The notes under the pieces are model-generated. The model had not been told where the DNA came from. It saw nothing but the letters and a program-made list of their open reading frames with translations, and searched no databases. From Paulinella micropora (lineage: Eukaryota > Cercozoa > Imbricatea > Euglyphida), in assembly GCA_009731375.1 (NCBI GenBank), contig BJOX01000003.1, positions 1,634,961-1,698,960 on the forward strand: a DNA stretch of 64,000 nt, read 5' to 3'. Of the stretch, positions 48,311-64,000 are shown in pieces. A program made the translations under genes and the position numbers. Position 1 is the stretch's first letter. Each line of letters starts with the position of its first letter.

Positions 48311-49083
48311 AATAGAGCAGCGATGGGTCGGACGACGAAATGGCTGGAATGATGAAGATGTTTGCATCGGTCTCTGGCAAAATGTCTCACAGTAGATCGG
48401 TCTCTGGCAAAATGATTTTGAGCCAAACTGACATTCACATTAGTTTGGCTCAAGATAGATATGTCGAACCCGGATTTAATTATTTGTTCTTGCATACTGC
48501 GCGTGATCTTTTCATTAATGTTTCCCCCCTCTCATATACTTGTAATTATTTGCACACAAAAAAAGTCGGAGTAGGGTCTACTCCGACTTTTCAAACTTCT
48601 GTACTCTATAGAACTCAACACAAGCAAAATTACATTAAGCATTCCTAGCAATCTTTATGTTTCTAACATACAAAGCATCACACAACTGCCTTTTGGAAGC
48701 TAAAAACGAATATTCCCCCCCCCCCTAAAAAAGCAATTCCAATTCACAAAATAATTATTCCAACCACTTGAAGTAATGCTTTGGAATTACTAATAATGAA
48801 TAAAATACTAAATCATTAGTTTCATGACATTAGTTGCATGATTTTGCAGAAATTTGCATTTAATTTTTCCGAAAAAAATTGCGTCTGGAGCAATTTTTTT
48901 TTGGGCTAAGTCCAGACCGGTCTGAAGCGCATTAAAGTAAAGTTTTATTAATGATTTGAGCAAAAATTGATATTAATATTGATTAAAATCAACTTTTAAC
49001 GAAATATCTTAGCATTAATGAATAAATTCACGAAACTTGCGTGGTCGTACGACCGTACGACCTTTGGCGCCTTATTATTTACC
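48311..49083. other. Unassigned AT-rich region with a perfect hairpin
   Basis: No gene recognised. AAAAGTCGGAGTA and TACTCCGACTTTT (48561-48591) form a 13-bp inverted repeat with a 5-bp loop. GGTCGTACGACCGTACGACC at 49043-49062 is a second self-complementary stretch. The first hairpin might be an RNA structure or a short element end; function unknown. Confidence 0.5.
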
Positions 49084-50345
49084 ATGGCGTCATGGGGGCC
49101 TAGATTGAAATTTGAATCTGTGTGACTGTTACAGTTGCTGCACTGGTGTGCTGCTATTTGCAGCTGATGGACAGCATCAGTGCCATGGGTTTGGCTTGCG
49201 ACACACGAGGTTGCTGGTGTTTCTTACCCCGCAAGCCAAAGGTCAAGTGCAGGGAACACCCCTGGTGCTGGTGAGAGTGCAACAGTTTAGGTCGAGGTGT
49301 GGGTGGTAGGTAGCTGTTGCAGAGGTGCAGTATTTGCTAGATTTCGTGCGTTGGCATGCAGTATAATGTGTTTGCTGGTGGTATGGACTGCGGGCAGGTG
49401 CGGGCAGGATGGTGGAGGTCTGGTGGTTCCTGGTGTGGTGTGTTGTATGGGGCCTAGATTGAAATTTGAATCTGTGTGACCGTTACAGTTGCTGCACTGG
49501 TATGCTGCTGTTTGCAACTGATGGACAGCGTCAGTGCAATTGTTTTGGCTTGCGACACACGAGGTTGCTGGTGTTTCTTACCGCAAGCCAAAGGTAAAGT
49601 GCAGTGAACACCAGCCTGGTGCTGGCGAGAGTGCAACAGCTTAGGTCGAGGTGTGGGTGGTAGGTAGCTGTTGCAGAGGTGCAGTGTTCGCTAGATTTCG
49701 TGTATTAGCATGCAGTACAATGGGTGTGCTGGTAGTATGGACTGCGGGCAGGTGCGGGCAGGTTGGTGGAGGTCTGGTGGTTCCTGGTGTGTGGTGGTAT
49801 GGGGCCTAGATTGAAATTTGAATCTGTGTGACCGTTACAGTTGCTGCACTGGTGTGTTGCTGTTTGCAGCTGATAGACAGCATCAGTGCAATGTTTTTGA
49901 CATGCTAAAAGCTGTGGGATATGTGTAATCGGACGCGCAGTCAGGCGGTTTCGTCACCACTGAAAATCCATGATGGTGCCACCACTGTTCAAATTTTGAA
50001 TCTGCGTGACCGTTACACAAGGTCCCACCAACTGTTTGTGTTTGTGTAGGGTCGAGGACATCAGAAAGATGATTTATCAATGCTGTATCGATGCTGTAGC
50101 GCATGTTTTTGATGTTAACAAGGTCGCAATCAGCCGACCCAGGCATAAAAACCATGACCTGAATTCCTGACAGTCTTGTGGTGGTTTGACAAGGGAATTC
50201 GAGGTATAACAACAAGATTGCTGGCGCAATCGATGCCCACACTTGTGAATAATCGAACTATGGTGTCATTTTTGATTTTCCCTGGTGACGACTTCTGGTG
50301 ATTAGGTTGGCCATTTTCCAGGTCCGACCGGCCATTTCTCAGCGG
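49084..50345. repeat. Repeat Y, copy B (inverted)
   Basis: Reverse complement of 12668-13940, with three tandem units starting at GGGGCCTAGATTGAAATTTG (about 49094, 49450, 49802) and the conserved 119-codon frame at 50242-49883. Confidence 0.85.
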
Positions 50346-50489
50346 ACTCAGTTTGTATGCAAATTATAAGTAAACCTTCCGGATATATATTTTTACGCAA
50401 GCACTGTGAACGGTTTTAATAGAATACTTGCCACTCGTAGAAGCTGAGTGATATATATATATATATAATGGTGAATGAAGTTGAATTTA
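50346..50489. other. Spacer between repeats Y and X, copy B
   Basis: About 140 bp with a (TA)n run. At copy A the corresponding space is 5.95 kb and holds two genes. Confidence 0.6.
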
Positions 50490-50965
50490 AATTAAATTCA
50501 AAATTTAAAAATTCAATTTCAAATTGATTTATATTGAATACTAAATAAATAAAATAAATTTTTTTGAAAAAACTTTGAAACAACAAGAAAAAAAAGTATA
50601 ATATCACGTACATGCAAAAAAAACACACAAATTCATGTGTAACGGTTATAACGGTTTAATTTTAATTTTTTTTAAATTTTTTTAGAATATTATGATAGAA
50701 CTAATTACTCTAATTAGACAAAATTTAAACATATTATGTAGATATATTCAAGGAAAAACAAAAACGTACAAGAGCAGAACAAAAATCCTACATAGCCAGT
50801 ACAAAACGGTTAAAAACCGTTGTAACGGTTATGAATTTAAATTTTTTTGAAAAATTTTGTATTTCTGACTTCAAGTAGATATAATCTTTTATTTTTCAAA
50901 TGAAATCAATATATTTCAAATATATATAATTTATCTTGCACGGAATCTTGCTACTTATCCTGTCT
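50490..50965. repeat. Repeat X, copy B (inverted)
   Basis: Reverse complement of 6240-6715. It contains TAACGGTTATAACGGTT (50640) and AACGGTTAAAAACCGTT with TAACGGTT (50805-50830). Confidence 0.75.
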
Positions 50966-51600
50966 TGTCACGGCTGAGAGCCAACTCCAGGGGCCGCCCG
51001 ACCAGTGTGTCCGAGTCTGTCCGCCGCCGGCAGTCGGTTGCATATTTTTTTTCAGGTAGTTTTCAAACTTGACTAGTGTGATCCAAAACGGAGGCAACTA
51101 TAACTTTTGAAGTCTTCACTGTGACCTTTTTGTGATCTTCTTTTTTTATGAGAAAGATCACGATGAGATCTACTGCGAACTAGTTTCAAACATTGAAAAA
51201 AATTTAAATTTAAATTTAAAACTTGATTCAAATTTAAAATTTTGTGTTTTATTCACTGTCATTGAAAAAAAGTTTATAGGCCCCCAAAGGTTGTCCATAA
51301 TTCGCCATAGTTTTGTCGGCAGTATGAGGGGAGGGGGGGGGGGGGGGGGGGGGTTTTGAAGTATTCNNNNNNNNNNGGGGGGGGGGGGGGGGGGGGGGGG
51401 GGTGGTGTGTTTTGAAGTATTCGGACGCCGGTAAGGGCTGTCAGCCCTCACCTGCCTGCACGTGTGGGCTCCAAACCTGCGCATCACCCCAAGGTGAGAG
51501 GGGGCGAATCCGAGGACCGACCCATGACACAAGGGAATAACACTTGGCTGAGCACGACATGAAGACAGCCTTCTGCATGATGTTTTCATGACAGTCGGGG
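50966..51600. other. Unassigned region with poly-G tracts and 10-N gap
   Basis: Two poly-G tracts flank ten N (51367-51376). TTTTGAAGTATTC occurs just before the gap and again at 51409-51421, so the two sides may be unmerged copies. TCGCAGTAGATCTCATCGTG (reverse strand, 51155-51175) recurs at 55880. A GGTAAGGGCTGTCAGCCCTCACC hairpin lies at 51430. Confidence 0.6.
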
Positions 51601-52159
51601 GGAAGTTATCTGCAGAAGTATAGTATTCAGGAAATCCGGCTGTGCGTGTTCTTTATTAATGTTCCGTCCTGAGCTCCATCTGGGTCCTCCTGGGGTCTAG
51701 TTACTGGTTGTCGTGAACTCCTCCTGGGTCTGGCTGTTGTTTCAGGTATCTTCTTTGTGAATTCCTTCAGGCTTTAGCGGGTCAGTCCTTGGGTTCTGCT
51801 TCCGTCTTGTCCTTAGTGCCTTCTGGGTCTCGGGTGTTGGGCTAGTTTGATTAAAATGCATTTACTTATGTATAGGTAAATTGTTAAGGGTGTGTTACCT
51901 CCTGTGTGTGGATGCTTGAAAACCTTATCCTCGGTGGTAGGTGATTATATTTCCCTTATCTTATTCTAGTTTATTTATACCTATTGCTATTATATCGTAT
52001 GTAGCTGTTATTGGCATCGGTTCGTTTTTAGCAAGTCATTATGTTTATTGGTTATTGCAATGTTTTATGATTAATACTATTCTATTAATTTTAATTAAAG
52101 AAAAATATTTGTAAATAAATTTATATATATATACATATATATATATAATCCCCCTCCTA
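51601..52159. other. LINE 3' flank or 3' UTR
   Basis: No coding sense. T-rich sequence ending in ATATATAC repeats. It may be part of the LINE's 3' UTR. Confidence 0.4.
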
Positions 52160-55100
52160 CCTTTCTTTTTCCTCCTGTTCTCCCCTCCATTATTGGGGGT
52201 TCTGTCGGATGAATATATTTATGCAATATTTTGTGTCCTCGGGTGTATTGGAAAGGGCATTAGATGGGGTTGTTAGGTTGGGCATGTGTGGAGGAATTTC
52301 CAGACTGCCAGGATATGGTCGTGACATAGATCGGTGAGTTCTTGGTATATTGCTTGTGCTTGAGCACTGGAAAAGAGGTCCTTGATTGTTTTGAAACCTG
52401 TCGATGGGATGTATCCTCTGATTCCCATTGCTACCATGAGGAGTTGTTTGCATCGACCTTGGGAGCTAAGTCTGAGTTGGTGTATTCTTTCCTGGTATTC
52501 CTGGTACGGGTGTTCATAAATTGCTGTGGGGTTATATCCGTGTGGTGTCCTGAATTGTCAGGGTTCCAGGGGCCAGCTGATAGAGGGGGTTTTCCCCTCG
52601 TGGGGAGGAAGGATCATGGGGGTTGTATGGTGGTTGGATTTGCAATCCCTGCTTGTCCCAGATACGTCTAATAGTGCTGCCTGTTGATGTTGCGTATGTA
52701 GATTGATCCAATCGGACAAGCCATTCAACGGATCGCGATGTTGCTTCAACTAGGTAAATGTTTGGTGATGAGATTGATGGAGTGAGGATGATGTCCGGTT
52801 TCCATGATTCCCCGTCTTCTCGTAGGGTTTGGCAAGGTCAGCGGCGGGGTGGATCCATGCCTCTCGGCATGTGTCCCCTTGTTCCCCCAAGCTGGTCCAG
52901 GCCATGTCGATGTTGTGGGCCATCGGGAGGGTGGTAGGTTGCCCTTCTTCTGCTATGAGGATCATGCGATGAGGTTGATTTTCGCAGGGGATATGATGAG
53001 ACTGGATCGATGCTTAGGTGTTTTTTCAGGACAGCTCGAGACGCGGAATATCTGGTATTCAGAGCGTTGATGAGTTCTCGGGGGTGCGGAGGGTCCGTAC
53101 AAGTCATGAAATCCCACGTGTTTGCAGTACGGGCATTTGCGGTCTTCTCGTCTCTTGGTTCGGATACTTTTCATGGCTGGTGTGTCCCACGCGTTGAGCT
53201 GGCAAAGCAGGATGAGTTTTATTTCCCAGTCCTCCCTTCGCGTTGATGGACTTAGGTATTGGCTGGAAATGTGTTGTGTTTCACCCCTCATTTCGGCTGC
53301 CGTTCCCCATTTTAGGGCAAACCGGGGGGCATTCATGTTAGGTTGGTACTAACTCGGTGGCATTCATTTTAGGGCTAGGTTGGTACTAACTCGGTGTCTG
53401 AGTGACCACAGGTTCCTGTCTCGTATGTCCGCTTTCGCTTTCAGTATGGCCTGTCTGCTGTCTGCTGCAGTGTGATTTTTCCCTGTGAACATGTGTTACT
53501 GTGATGACATAAGGGGAACGAAGTCTCCTGACGTAGTTGTATCCCTATCCCCAGGTCGCGGCAGCTACCTATCCATTCTAACCCGATGTATCCTTGGTGT
53601 CGTCTTTGGTCTAAGAGTTGTTCGCGTGAATACCAATCCAGGAATGGTTGGTTCCGGACGGGGGGTGGGTGGGGACGGTGCTCTTGGATGTCCTTCCATG
53701 GTGTGGTGTGTGTGCTGGTTGCAGGGTCCTGATCGAGTGTTGGTAGTAAGCCGTGCCTGGAGGGGGATATTCGCATGGGTCTTGGTCATCCGGATGCCAT
53801 CCGGGCTTCGGGGAGTCTCATGGTTTGGAGGTAGTTTGGGGGGATTTTAAGGTCTCGGATTCGTTGGATCAGGCCCTGGGCTTGAATATCCTTTCCCTCT
53901 GTTGTGCCAGTGTTTCCCGGGAGGGCCGGCGGTGTGAGTTGTTCAGGTTGGGCGTGGGGTGGTTGACTGGATCCGGGAGCTCGGAGGTTGGTTGGGGGGT
54001 GGTCGTCGAGGGTTGCATCCGTCAGTACGGTTTTGTTGTGGCAGGAATGCGTCCTTCAGTAGGCGTAGGTGTGAGTGCACCGCGATTTGGGTGGCGTGGT
54101 CGTTGGAGGTTAGCCCCCAGAGGAAAACCGTAGCCATCCTTATGTTCGCCCTGTCCTTAAATCTTGGAGGCCGAATCCTCCGCATCTTCCGCGGGGCTCA
54201 TAAAGAAGTGCATTGGGGATATCAGTGCGTTTCATGTTGAGGGTGCTACGGAAGAATTCGATGTAATAAGTGTCCATGGACCAGGTGTCTGCTTCATCCT
54301 CGGTGAGTGTTGTCCAGCCTAGGGGGGAAATCTGCTGTGCACGGGACGAGGTCCCTTAGGGCCTCTCTTCTTCTGGCGTTGGTGATATTAAGGCCTAGCG
54401 CTACTTGGGTGGCAGTGAGGAGGTTGGTCATAATTTCGTTTTCTTGAAGTTTGTGATCATTGAGGCCTGAGGTGAAGATGCCTAAGGATCGGAATTTGGT
54501 GTATTTGGTCAGGCTGGGGATGGGGGTGCAATCCCGCTTAATTAGGCACACCTCGAAGTCATCTGTGGTTCCCGACTGGTGGATCATGATGCCCAGTGTC
54601 AAGCTTTTGGATGTTGCAGTTAGAAACACATTCCAGTGAAGTTGGTCCTGTGACTTGTTGAATTCGTCGCGGGCATGTTGGATGTATCGGTCCTTAGTTC
54701 CCGGTCTTCCATGTGAGTGCCATTCATCATCAGCGAAGATATGTTGGGAGGGGATGATGATGTCGGCTTTTGTCAGGGTCCTGCCTCGTAGTGCCTGCCA
54801 GGAATTAAACTTACGATTTCGTCAGTAGAATTAGTATCCCGGGGTACTCGCTGAGGAAGGTTCCCTGGTCCTTAGGCGTTTCCGGTATTCATTAGTGATG
54901 GAGAAAAGAGTCAGGCTGATAGTGCTGCCTTGCGCAGTGCCGCGGCCGCGGTGTATGGGTTCCTACTGTGCTTGTGGTCCGTCTATCCCTTGGGTGTGGA
55001 TGGTGGCCACACAGTATAGGTGGTGGACAAAAGAGAAGAATTCAAGGAATTCTGGTGGGGTGGCGACAATGGCAGTCAGAGCACTGTGTATTACCGGTAG

Positions 55101-55670
55101 CTCGACTGAATCGAATGCCTTTTCCACATCCACTGCCGTCAGGATCAGGGTGTGTGTCTTTCCTGTTAATACTGCTGCGTGGTACACGTCGTGTATTATG
55201 AGGCGTAGAGTAATGCTTGCTTCATCCGCACCAGAGATTTGTGTGCAGTTAGCCTTGGCTGTCTTGCTCACGCTGCCCACGTCCAGCATAAGAGTGCGCA
55301 AGCGAAGATAAATCATTTTGGCGTATAGGTTCATAATGGCTTTGGAGATCATGATGAGTCTCCAGTCGCAGTGATCTTCGCCCGTGCCTTTTCCCTTCCA
55401 TAGTTGAACTAGGTGTGTGAGCTTCCATTCTGTTGATATGACTGAGGACTCACTCTCTCCAACACTTTTTTTAAATATTAGAGAATATAAGCTTTGCCTG
55501 TCTAGGAGAGCATTTTCAATGCTGCAGGCGGGACTTGGTCTAGTCATGCGGATGCATTTTTCTTCTCTTTGATTGCTGTTGTCAGTTCTTCTAATGAAAA
55601 ATCTCTGCGTGCCTCCCGGATGGCTTGTGCTGTCTGGGTAAGGAGTAAGGTCTAGGAGAATGCAGGTCAA
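52160..55670 (-). mobile_element. Decayed LINE (non-LTR retrotransposon)
   Basis: Minus strand. The reverse transcriptase part at 55670-54963 contains TEWKLTHLVQLWKGKGTGE, DWRLIMISKAIMNLYAKMIY and LTAVDVEKAFDSV (motif A aspartates). After a stop, RGTAQGSTISLTLFSI is motif B (about 54948-54900) and IFADDEWHSHG (54740-54710) holds the catalytic F-A-D-D. The thumb and C-terminal region follow (54629-54294). A zinc-knuckle-like KCPYCKHVGFHDLYG lies near 53130, typical of LINE C-terminal regions. Stops and frame changes interrupt the ORF repeatedly, so it is dead. The endonuclease domain is not seen, consistent with 5' truncation near 55.8 kb. The 3' end is probably near the (TA)n at 52120-52150. 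Confidence 0.8.
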
Positions 55671-56990
55671 GATCTGTATGTATCCGCTCGGGATATGAAG
55701 CAGGTAACCTGGGTGGGGTTGGAGTTAGCGGTGGGCCTGCAATGTAAGCTGAGGGTGTGTCCGGGCCCACTCATCGACCAGGCGGTGGATAGCTTGGAGT
55801 GATGACTCCTTGGCTAGCCTGTCGCATATCTCGTTCATGCAGTGTTGCCATTTGAAGCCAGGCTGTTTTCAAAATGTGAAGCTAGTTAGCGGTAGATCTC
55901 ATCGTGATCTTTCCAACAAAAAAAAACATATCACAAGAAAGTTGAAAAAGATACAGTACTTTAGGAGTAGAATTTTCCTGTGGCACGTTTTTTTTCCCTG
56001 TGACTCGAATAAATTTAACTTTAAAAAAATTGCTCTATGTAGTTTTATCAATGTAGTATTTCCTAGATATGTGTTTATTTTATGTGTCGGCAGGAAGCTA
56101 TTTTTGAAAACTTTCACCTTGGTGTTCTATGTCAAGATCGCTTAACAAACGAAAACTTGTTTCAAAGTCACAACTTTTTTGAGACTATCTTGACTGGAAA
56201 AAATGCAAGGAAATCAAGTTCACCTGCTTTCGCGGTTTTTGGTCCTGGCCAGGCCAACCTAGGAAAGAGCTTCCAGGGGAGTTTCCTGAGTGCATCAGAT
56301 ATCTCTTTGCACAAAGCATGTCATAGCTATCTAAATATATAGACAGCAACCTTGGGTGTTTTCCATCACTTGTACAAAATATTTCTTGATACTTTTATTT
56401 TTAGGTTACAAACCAGCTAGGAGAACTTTTTCCTTGTTGAAACATGAAAATCTCATATTTCGTAGCTTGCGTATTATTTCTTGCACAGGTGAATAGGTGA
56501 ATCATTTTTTATTATCATTCAACGTATTTCTCCAACTTCATGTAATCTGTAATGTCTGTGGAATACAAAAACTCAAAATCACAAAACCAGTATTTTTCTG
56601 GTTTTGGGAACATATACACCTTAGTATTCAGCCTAGAAGCTACAAACCAAAAAGTATGTTTTCACAACTTCACCTGTCTGACCTACACATGCCTGTACAT
56701 TCTTTCCTAAACCTTGCTCCTACAGTTTTTTTAGTGTTATCATGTCTCACTGACACATACTTACGATAGATACAAAAATATTGAAATAGGGAGTGGCTCC
56801 CTCGCGCAAAAAGCCACAGAAAAACCGGGCTGCGGTGCGTCTTTCGTACCCGACACCGAGCCTGATGAGGATGACTACAAGCCCGTAAGTGGTGCAGTGG
56901 GCCCGAAATGGATGGCGTCGGAGGCGGTGCCATCCAATCGTACATTTGCAGTGGCCGGGTAGGCCGAAGCGCCATGTGGTTGGCCTAATA
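55671..56990. other. Unassigned region
   Basis: AT-rich sequence with short open frames on the plus strand and none convincing. The piece at about 55874-55945 is an inverted match to 51123-51190. A GC-richer stretch at 56830-56980 could hold an exon, but I see no clear family. Confidence 0.4.
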
Positions 56991-56999
56991 TGTCAGATT

Positions 57000-57515
57000 T
57001 ATGTTATGTATGTTATGTATGTTATGCATGTTATGTATGTTATGTATATATGTATGTATGTTATATATGTATGTATGTTATATGTATGTATGTTATGTAT
57101 GTATGTATGTATGTGTGTGTGTATGTATTTATGTATGTATGTATGTATGTATGAATGCATGTATGCATGTATGTATGTATGCATGCATGCAGCATGCATA
57201 CATGCACGTATGTATACATGCATGCAAGCATATATGTATGTATGTATATATGTATGTATGTATGTATGTATGCAGGTATGTATGTATGTATTCAGGCGTG
57301 TATGTATGTATGTATGTATGTAATGTATGTACGTATGTATGCATGCATGGCATGCATGCGTGTACGTATGTATGTATGTATGTATGTATGTATACCATTT
57401 ATCATGGCAGTGGCACTTGCAGCGCATACATACATACATACATACATACATTACATACATACATTACATACATACATACATACATAAATACATAAGTACA
57501 TACAATTACATACAT

Positions 57516-57547
<32 letters not shown>

Positions 57548-57716
57548 CACACATACATACACACATACATACATACATACAAGTACATACATACATACAT
57601 ACATACATACATACATACGTACGTACGTACGTACATACATACGTATATACGTGCATACATACATACATACATACATGCATACATACACACATACACACAC
57701 ACACACACATATATAT

Positions 57717-57753
<37 letters not shown>

Positions 57754-58190
57754 CCATTCATCATCGCATTGGCACTTGCAGCACTCTTGCGACCCAGAGC
57801 AGGCAGCGAAAAGGACAAACTATTCATACACATACACATACATGCATGTATGCCTACATACATACATACATACATACATGCATACATACCTAGATAACTA
57901 CCTACCTACCTACCTACCTACCTACATGCATACATACATACCTACATACCTACATACCTACATACCTACATACATACATACATACATACATACATACAAA
58001 CACACACACACACACACACATAAATACATTCATACATGTATACATACATACATACATACACACAAACATACATACATACATACATACATACATGCATACA
58101 TACATGCATACATGCATACATACACACATGCATACATACACACATGCATACATACATACATACATGCTCAGAGAGAGAGAGAGAGAGAGA
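57000..58190. repeat. (TATG)n, (CATA)n and (CA)n arrays with a doubled unique spacer
   Basis: TATG repeats to 57390 and CATA repeats from 57425. The unique spacer ACCATTTATCATGGCAGTGGCACTTGCAGC (57393) has a diverged second copy, ACCATTCATCATCGCATTGGCACTTGCAGC (57752). These may be exon fragments amplified within repeats. Confidence 0.85.
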
Positions 58191-58214
58191 GATAGAGAGA
58201 GTACTTGTTGTCGT

Positions 58215-58530
58215 AGTTTCATCATCATCATCATCATCATCACCATCATCACCATCATCATCACCACCACCACCACCATCATCGCCATCACCACCACCAC
58301 CACCATCATCACCATCACCATCACCATCATCACTATCACCATCACCAGCACCACCACCACAACCATCATGGTCATCACCATCACCACCACCACCACCATT
58401 ATCACCATCACCATCACCAGCACCACCACCACCACCATCATCGTCATCACTATCACCAGCACCACCACCACCACCATCATCGTCATCACCATCACAACCA
58501 CCACCATCATCGTCATCATCATTACCCGGC
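58215..58530. repeat. (CAT/CAC)n trinucleotide region
   Basis: CATCAT and CACCAC triplets with an internal higher-order repeat of about 33-60 bp (ATCACCATCACCAGCACCACC). Confidence 0.9.
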
Positions 58531-58534
58531 ACAG

Positions 58535-64000
<5,466 letters not shown>

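Overview
The window is a repeat-saturated stretch of nuclear DNA from a eukaryote. Genes are split by GT-AG introns (typical donors GTAAGC, GTAAGA, GTATGT), both strands are used without operon spacing, and there is a LINE with an F-A-D-D reverse transcriptase and several short foldback elements. A MYND finger beginning C-A-N-P-x-C and a DUF7869-like transposase would fit an alga or another large-genome protist, but I cannot name the organism. Six N gaps and one near-exact 1,317-bp duplication beside a 10-N gap show a draft assembly, so some frameshifts may be errors.

Layout. 1-5.7 kb: a complete seven-exon prefoldin subunit 6 gene whose introns are almost pure microsatellite. 6.2-14.0 kb: AT-rich repeat X, a minus-strand transposase-like gene, a plus-strand coiled-coil gene and tandem repeat Y; X and Y recur in inverted orientation at 49.1-51.0 kb without the genes between them. 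14.8-20 kb: a damaged charged, glutamine-rich gene, a basic nuclear-type ORF and Cys-containing ORFs of unknown function. 20.7-28 kb: a minus-strand cluster with related Cys/His fingers, namely a tandem PHD-like protein, a RanBP2-finger plus SAM methyltransferase, and a zinc-finger plus OTU protease; two 1.1-kb segmental duplicates lie between them. 28.5-32.1 kb: a large diverged inverted repeat around a gap and a tRNA-derived SINE-like piece. 32.3-36.6 kb: a DUF7869-like transposase remnant and an unknown protein with a SUMO-interaction-type motif. 37-47.7 kb: an expanded family with a shared upstream cassette, encoding F-box-like proteins (one with a 12-bp coding array, one followed by LRR-like exons), a Cys/His mini-domain protein and a MYND protein. 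51.6-55.8 kb: a decayed LINE. 57-64 kb: microsatellites with short minus-strand exons of an apparently extracellular, Cys-containing, N-glycosylation-motif protein.

The most unusual theme is repeated amplification of exon ends next to microsatellites: prefoldin exon 3 and the terminal exon, and at least four exons of the right-end gene, occur in several partial copies. A second theme is in-frame stop codons (TAA twice, TAG, TGA) inside otherwise conserved domains. These could be nonsense mutations, errors or recoding, and the sequence alone does not decide.
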